A DNA stretch of 64,000 nt from Deuterostichococcus epilithicus (Eukaryota > Chlorophyta > Trebouxiophyceae > Prasiolales > Stichococcaceae). Under the pieces are notes generated by a model, which made no database searches, was not told where the DNA came from, and was given only the letters and a program-made list of their open reading frames with translations. Position 1 is the first letter of the stretch, and every line of letters begins with the position of its first letter. Positions 57,348 through 64,000 of this stretch are shown here, piece by piece. The position numbers and the translations under genes are program-made. Where the stretch lies: the NCBI GenBank assembly GCA_033439295.1, contig JAVTLE010000013.1:2232001-2296000 (forward strand). Direction: 5' to 3'.

Positions 57348-57960
57348 AGGAGCCAGGGTCGACTGTGTGCGGCGCCGTTTCAGGCGCAAAGCGGTGGCGG
57401 GCCCCTGGCGTCAACCCCATAGCAGGCATGTGTGCCCGTCGCACAGGCTGCGCTGCAGACCCCGCACCGGTGGTGTGGCTCTGAGCTGCGATCCTGCAGA
57501 GCTAGAATTCTCAGCTTTCAGTTATGGCATGTGCTGCATTTCGGCCACGGCGTGGGTAGCATCGGAACTCATCACGAGAATCTGCATTGCACGTCATGCA
57601 TCAGCAAACATCCAAGCCAGGAGGATCGGGGCATATACATCATTGAACTTCTTGAACATTGGATCAGGCAGGCCAGAACAGGCCAGGTGATATCATCACG
57701 GGCGCATGGGCAGCATTGGCAACTGCAACGCATGTTGGCAACAAGTTGAGCGGCACGATAAATATAGACGGCACGCACGAAGACGTAACTTACACAGCGG
57801 AGACATTTGCAAAACATTTGAACCACATTCCAGCTTCAAGCTTAACCTCAAGTGTAAGCCCTGCTGACTGCACGAGAATTTGCCATCATCAGTCGCGATG
57901 CAGCAACCTTCCTCTTGAAACGTGCAGCCACTGTAGAAACACCGTGCCAACGCCTCGACC
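57348..57960. other. Convergent intergenic spacer
   Basis: About 610 bp between two stop codons; no exon recognised. More AT-rich than the flanking exons. Confidence 0.45.
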
Positions 57961-60737
57961 TCAGGTCTCGTTCGTCTTCCACACCACAGCGCCACTGCTG
58001 GTGGTATTCCGCCTCGCAGTGATGCTAACGACGTCGCCTGCACACAGCAACACCTGAGTCATCGGCAGCATCGCGCATGGCGTCAGCGTCTGGAGTGACC
58101 CACAGTCAACCAGCTACCAGACCTCACCTGCTGTCACGCTGCCGCTGGTCCGTCGTGTGACCAGGTTCTCGCCAAAGAAAACTGCAAATAGAAAGGATCT
58201 GTCACAACGCATCTGGCAGGCGGGTGGATCGCAGTAAAACCGCATTGCAAGTCAAATTTGATGATGCTGTGCGGGTGCAGGTGCAACGACGCAAGGTCTG
58301 TCGAGCCTCAGCAAGAGGACGCTGTGCAGCAGCCAGCGAGGCGAGAGCGGCCGCATGCAGAGGACGTTTCACCTGAATGCTTCCACGACTTGATGCCTGC
58401 AGTCGTCAGCAAGCGGTTCAGCAACTCTTGTGCACGCTGCTGCTGAGCACGCGTGACAGGCGACTGCAGGCACTTTTTGGCACGAAGCACGGGCGCGGGC
58501 GATCCTCAGCACCACAGACTGGCGAAGCAGAGGGGCGAAGCACTTCTCAGCGCAAACGAAGAGGCGAAGGCACGCCTAGGAGCGAAAGGCAAGTGTTGGC
58601 GCACCTGTTGACTCTGCCCAGCCCAGCGTGCCGCCAGAACGGAAGCTGTGCAGTGCCTCCAGCGGCTCCTTGCCGCGCACCCCCGTCGCCTGGTCCACCG
58701 TCGTCAGCTGCGGGAGCACAAGCACGGGACCACACTTGGCGGCAGGTGCGGACAGCCAGATGGCATTGCCGGACTTCGAGCAACACAGAATTCCGAACAA
58801 GGCAACCGCGGTCAGGTGTCACAAGGGAGGCCTCACCCTGCACCGGCTGCAGGGCTTGACGGTGTCGAAGTCGACGCCGGCAATGCTCAGCGACCGCCAG
58901 CAGTCCTCGGCAAAGGGCGGCGTGCCGGAGACCACGATGTTGGGCCGGAAGCGGTTCATCGGCACCTCCACCGGCAGGTGCCTGTTCAGCTCTGTTAGCG
59001 AGCCCTGATGCAAGCACATGTGGCGGCCTGGGCGTCGGTCTTGCAGCGCATTCAGCTCGAAGAGAAGGCGATGCCGGATTCGTGTAATGTGGAGGCCTTG
59101 GCATGCCGAGATGGTGTATAAACGGTCAGGGGCAACATCTGGCAGCAAGTGTGTGCACACCTCAACCGACCAAGGGTTGCGCATACCTCGGAGATGAGGA
59201 GGTAGGGGAAACCATCCGCATATGCAGTCTCGTGCGCGGGCGCAAAATCAGCATCCGTCTCCCGCCGCCTGGGGTCGCCGATGGCCTCCCCGGCGCCTGG
59301 CTGCCCTGCGCGGCGCAGAGGAGAGTTTGCTGACGGGAACTTCACGACAAAGCCATCGTTGACTGCGAGCCGCAGGTGGCAGCCTGCCTGCCTGCCTGCC
59401 GCCTCCCCCAAACCTTGATGGCAATGCAGTGGGGCACGGCGCGGCCCCTTGAGCGGCCCTGTGCTGGCCAGGGCTGATGCACTGCTGCACACATGGCGCC
59501 GCAAGCCTGGCGTAGTGCACGGCCTGGTGCCGAGCGGACATGCCGACGCACCGGCGTAGCGCACGAGGCGCACAGCCTTGCCCAGGAGGGCGGAGAACCA
59601 GGCTGCGGCGGCGTCCCCCATGTCGGCCGCGGGGCCGGTCCACTCCCACACGCTGCACCGCCTGTACTGCGCCGAGGCCGTCGGCGGGTCCAGCGGCACC
59701 TGCATCTCAGTTCCTTCCCAATCTTATCCATGCACCGCTCCGAGGCTCTGCAGCAGAATCTGTGCATGCCCATGGTGTCTACACCCAGGGCTTGGACCGG
59801 CGCCCACATTCCTGCAATCGGGTCTGCATCATGAGGGGTGCCGTCCAGGACCTGTGCGCGCCGGCTCTCGAGTCTGGGGTGGTACGNCGCTNGCGCGGCC
59901 GCCCCCCCGCCCACCCCACCATCACTCCATCCTGCGGCTCACCTCAAGCGTGTCGCGCCCGCCAGCGGCGGAGACACGCATGACCAGGCCCTGCGGCAGC
60001 GGGGTGCCAGGCGCCGCGTCCAGCGCCTGCTGCGGCAGCTCCACCTTCACCAGCGCCAGACGTGGCTCCTGTGGTTACCGGCTTGTGTTGTGTTCATGTG
60101 AATTTGAGCAGCTTGCAGCCGCAACATAGAAGTGTTGCATCGCGCTCGGGGCGCAGTACATCATGGCTGATGCGGTACCACGGTGTTAGTGCATGCCTGT
60201 GATTGTGTGCCCTGGGAGCAGGGCGCCAGCAGGCATCATGCGCAGCTGCACCGTTGCTCCCCATGCGGCGGCACCGGGTCGCACCTCGCGCTGCGTGACG
60301 AACTTGCCGGTCTCCTCACGTACAAGCATCCACTGACGATCGTATGCAAAGCCTGCACGCATGTTTGATCCATTTTGACATGGAGGAGATCCAAAATGGC
60401 AGCACCTTCTCACCAGTGTGGACTGCAAAGGCCCCAGAAATACCACAGCATGAAACAGACCTGTTGGTGTGACATTAGCCGTGTCAACAGTGATGCCGCT
60501 GCAGCTCTTGATTGGGTATATGTGAAGGCTTTTAACTGCCACCGGGCCTTCCGCTGTAGAAATGACATGTTGGTGGGCTGGTGCATTGGAGACGGTACTG
60601 CGGGCGCCCGCTGGAGCAGACCTTCCTGACAGTGCAGTGACAGCCCAGTATACCGCCGCTGCTGCGCAGACAGAGAGGATTAGCCATGTACCAGCCTCAC
60701 TCAGACTGGTTTTGAGCCCAAAATCTGGCGATACCAT
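57961..60737 (-). CDS. mARC-like MOSC-domain molybdenum enzyme
   Basis: Nine exons: 60737-60461, 60352-60285, 60068-59943, 59699-59552, 59305-59187, 59004-58837, 58707-58605, 58181-58128, 58037-57961; 379 residues. A short N terminus and one membrane anchor (GTWLILSVCAAAAVYWAVTAL) precede the MOSC N-terminal domain (VKSLHIYPIKSCSGITVDTA, FAYDRQWMLVREETGKFVTQ) and the MOSC domain (VWEWTGPAADMGDAAAAW, TAYADGFPYLLISEGSL, PMNRFRPNIVVSG, TVKPCSRC, GVFFGENLVTR). The cysteine in VKPCSRC is the expected molybdenum ligand. In Chlamydomonas the homologous amidoxime-reducing component, fed by cytochrome b5 and its reductase, reduces N-hydroxylated compounds and can make NO from nitrite. The anchor suggests attachment to a membrane, as for mammalian mARC. 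The start is the first ATG in frame. It is head to head with RACK1. Confidence 0.9.
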
Positions 60738-61085
60738 GCTGAAATGTAGCAAGATGGTGTGCAATGCTGTTGCAACCTGCACAGGAATGCTGTAGAACGC
60801 GGGCTGTGAAGCTGCAGATCGGAGCCACTCTATGCTCGGGGAGTACCAAGGAGCACAGGGGAATGCCGATGGCGTTGTGCACCTGCCTCCAAGGTGGAAG
60901 CCATCATTGGCTTAATCTCCCTCCGACAGTTTTCCGATAGTGCTGCGGTCCCATCAGCTTCCTGCTGCCAGGGACTACCAACGCATGAGGCGGCTGACTT
61001 GCAAGCGAGGCTGCACGGCCGGCCCTTTCCGACGGTGCAACGCCTGCACACGCCTCCCCAGCAGTGTTACTCACCATCTGACATC
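60738..61085. promoter_or_regulatory. Divergent intergenic region (mARC / RACK1)
   Basis: 348 bp between the opposing start codons of mARC and RACK1. It must carry the 5' UTR and promoter of the highly expressed RACK1 gene. No element named. Confidence 0.4.
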
Positions 61086-63982
61086 ATGGCCGAGCAGCTC
61101 AGCCTCCGCGTACGTCTGCTTTGCCATTTGAGCTGTGATGTTTGCTTGACACACATCACTGCTCGCTTTGTGCCTTGCACCATTCAGTATCAATGCTCAT
61201 GGACGGGGACATCTGATATGTGTGTATGCCATCATGGATGTCACAGAGAAAGCACCGCAGTGCGTCTGTTGATCATTCATGCCTCATGCCTGCAGGGTAC
61301 TCTGGAGGGTCACACCGGCTGGGTCACCAGGTCCGTACATCTGATTTTCTGGCACCATTCTGTGCAGTACCGCTGTACATTGCAGCAGGCACACCCGGAT
61401 TGGTTGCACCTGGCTCGGAGCCACTGACATTGTTTCCTTGCCGCTTGCAGCATCGCGACGCCGCTGGACCCCAACAGCGACATCGTCCTGTCCTCCTCTC
61501 GGTGCGCCGTGCTGCACTGCAATGGCGGTCCACATGACAGACTCTGCTTCTGTTACAACCTGCTGAAGATGCACTGCCAGGTGTCTCAAATTTGCTGCGG
61601 ACTCGACCGGCATGCAGGGACAAGACAGTGATCGTCTGGCAGCTGACGCGCGAGGAGGGCGCCTACGGCTTCGCGCGCCGCGCCCTGCGCGGCCACTCGC
61701 ACTTTGTGCAGGTCAGTGTGTCGAACCTGGAATAATCCAGAAAGACTCCTTGTTACTGGAGGGCGTGGAAGGGGTTCTCTGCCGTGTGCCGGGAACGGTG
61801 CACACAAGGCACACTGTACAGGCTCAATCTGGTTGGAGCCGGCTGCAGCAGCGTGCCGTCCTGATCGCCGCGCTGGACACCCGCTGGCGCTTCCTTCACA
61901 CATGCAAGTCGCCGGCGCGCAAGTTGAACCCCCGCCCTTCCCGCCTGCAGGATGTGGTTATCTCCTCGGACGGCCAGTTCGCGCTGTCGGGCTCGTGGGA
62001 CTCGACGCTGCGGCTGTGGGACCTGAACAGCGGCAACACCACCCGCCGCTTCATCGGCCACGCCAAGGATGTTCTGTCCGTCGCCTTCTCTGTGGACAAC
62101 CGCCAGGTCTGTTTCATCTCCATTTTCCCCCTGAAGTTCCCCCTCGTTGACAGTTGGTCACCCAGCACACTGCGAGCTGTGAGCCGTTCTCCTCGGGGCA
62201 CACCCTCTTTTGGGTGTCTGCAAAGCGGCGGGCGCCGGCGGCGCGGCGCACTCCCGCGGCTCGTGCAGCCCCCGCAGCACCGGCATGTGCGCCACACGTT
62301 GTGCCAGGGGGCCCCTACCAGCTGTGGGATCGGATGCCTGGTACTGAACGTCCTGCTCCTGCTCACTGCACACGCAGATCGTGTCAGGCAGCCGCGACAG
62401 GACCATCAAGCTGTGGAACACGCTGGGCGAGTGCAAGTACACCATCGGCGAGCCGGACGGCCACACCGAGTGGGTCTCCTGCGTCCGCTTCTCCCCCGTC
62501 ACCACCAACCCCATCATCGTCTCCGCCGGATGGGACAAGCTCGTCAAGGTGGCCTCTCGTCCTTCCCGAGTCGCAAGCTGTATTGTCCATCCTCGCCAGC
62601 TGCTGGAAAGCTCCTGGAGAGTTGGTTGGGGTGCCACATTGCTGTGCTGCGGCAGGCGCCCACTGTTGCCAGTTCTGGACAGGAGTTGCACTGGTCACCA
62701 GGCGTGAGGATTGGCACATGCCAGACGCCACTGGCTGGGGAGCATCGTCCCGGGGAGCGTTGCGGGGCTGAGGCGGCTCCCATGTTCTGTGGCGCAGGTG
62801 TGGAACCTGACGAACTGCAAGCTGCGCGCGGACCTGCGGGGCCACACCGGCTACATCAACACAGTCACCGTCTCCCCCGACGGCTCCCTGTGCGCCTCCG
62901 GTGGCAAGGTGAGCCTCACATCCGCCCTGAGTGTGCCCCCCCGCGCTGCATGCTCGATGTTTGCCCTTGCAAACGCATGGTCCAGGTAACAGGCCCATCT
63001 GCCCTGCTATGCGCAGCGCCATGCCACCTGCTCGGTCGCGGCCCTGGACGAAGCGCGGCCCTGGACGGAGCGCGCTCCCCGCAGCCAGTCAGGCCCTCGG
63101 TACGCATGCACCTGAGCAGACGCGTGTGCCCTGCCCGTGCAGGACGGCGTGGCAATGCTGTGGGACCTGGCTGAGGGCAAGCGCCTGTACAGCCTGGACG
63201 CCGGCGACATCATCCACGCCCTGACCTTTTCCCCCAACCGCTACTGGCTGTGCGCTGCCACCCAGGTGCGCCACTGCTTCCCCGACCCCCCCCGGAGCTC
63301 CTGCAGCTTGCGGTCGTTGCTGCTGCCCTGTCTGCTGCAGCCTGTCTGGTTCCGCCGCGACTCTGCACTGGCAACGCCCGGTGTTATGGCCAAGATTGGG
63401 CGGCCGTCCTGGACCTGGGGCTCATGTTGTGCATGCATGGCTGCCACATCCACGCCTGCTTCTGGAGCTGACTCCGTTTGACGCAAGTTTCGTCGTACAT
63501 ACGCAGTCCTGCATCAAGATCTGGGACCTGGAGAGCAAGTCGATCGTCGATGAGCTGCGGCCGGATTTCCCTCCAGTGTCGAAAAAGGCCACTGTGAGTT
63601 CCTGGACTCCCGACTTGCCCCGTGTGCTGTTCTGAGCTGTCCAATCTGTCATCAGATGTGTGTGGGAATGTATATGACAGCCGCAACGCGTGCCCGGTGA
63701 ATGCGCAGGTGCCATACTGCACCTCGGTCGCCTGGTCGGCAGATGGCGCCACGCTGTACACCGGCTACACCGACGGCCAGGTGTGCTCGAAAACGATCGG
63801 CTCTGGGTTGCAAGAACCACAAAGACTGGATCAGTAGGCAGCATTGTGATTGGCCTGCGGCTCCCGAGCCGTCCTGGTTGTCGAGATGGCCGTGTTCCTC
63901 ACCATTGCATGTCAAACCCTTCACATCCGTGCCTCCCTCCGGCTTGCAGATCCGCGTCTGGAGCGTGGGGCGCACCGTCTAG
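61086..63982 (+). CDS. RACK1: RACK1 (G-protein beta-subunit-like, small ribosomal subunit scaffold)
   Basis: Eleven exons: 61086-61109, 61296-61330, 61451-61501, 61618-61711, 61951-62106, 62378-62548, 62798-62908, 63143-63265, 63507-63593, 63709-63780, 63950-63982; 318 residues, the usual RACK1 length. Seven WD repeats follow in order, with the landmark pieces [122 protein letters not shown] and [17 protein letters not shown], ending VWSVGRTV. Chlamydomonas knows it as Cblp. RACK1 sits on the 40S head near the mRNA exit and docks signalling proteins, including kinases. All exon joins are standard GT-AG. The gene is complete, its stop 18 bp before the window edge. Confidence 0.97.
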
Positions 63983-64000
63983 GCGACAGCTGTCAAGGTA

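Overview
The window reads as nuclear DNA of a green alga. The genes are plant/chlorophyte type (SnRK2-like kinase, RACK1, PP6 SAPS subunit, mARC, DMP/DUF679 protein, chloroplast-type DNL zinc finger). They are split by many short spliceosomal introns, roughly 40-400 nt, and the exons are very GC-rich with alanine-rich linkers. A trebouxiophyte such as a Chlorella relative fits best, but that is inference; no rRNA or organelle gene is present to test it. I rebuilt exons by hand, using splice consensus, reading-frame phase across junctions and family similarity. For 15 genes the exon lengths sum to an intact frame from ATG to stop.

Layout, left to right: short-chain dehydrogenase (+, 35-1608, with an apparent 1-nt frameshift); lumen-targeted histidine-phosphatase fold protein lacking both catalytic histidines (-, 2074-3996); a 16-exon tyrosine recombinase (+, 4529-10306); single-exon DMP membrane protein (-, 10625-11146); small coiled-coil protein (-, 11896-13274); K+ channel with GYGD filter, C-linker and cyclic-nucleotide-binding domain (-, 13874 to about 18531, 5' end unresolved); SnRK2-like kinase (-, 19214-21438); sirtuin (-, 21854-24066); PP6 SAPS regulatory subunit (+, 25011-32742); AAAP amino-acid transporter (-, 33762-38714); flavin amine oxidase (+, 39300-42626); NANP-type HAD phosphatase (-, 43175-45079); DNL zinc-finger Hsp70 helper (+, 45356-46731); DUF3605 protein (-, 47122-48257); second HAD phosphatase (+, 48746-50054); an unrecognised 1437-residue Ala-rich membrane protein (+, 50508-57347); mARC molybdenum enzyme (-, 57961-60737); RACK1 (+, 61086-63982).

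The genes are unrelated housekeeping and signalling genes, not an operon or a defence island. Several sit head to head over short spacers (276-950 bp), so shared promoters are plausible. The most unusual items are the intron-rich tyrosine recombinase with all catalytic residues, the doubly inactivated phosphatase with a Tat-type thylakoid signal, two independent tandem duplications that copy a 3' splice site, at least four GC-AG introns, and the large unknown membrane protein. Five N bases at four sites mark unresolved sequence.
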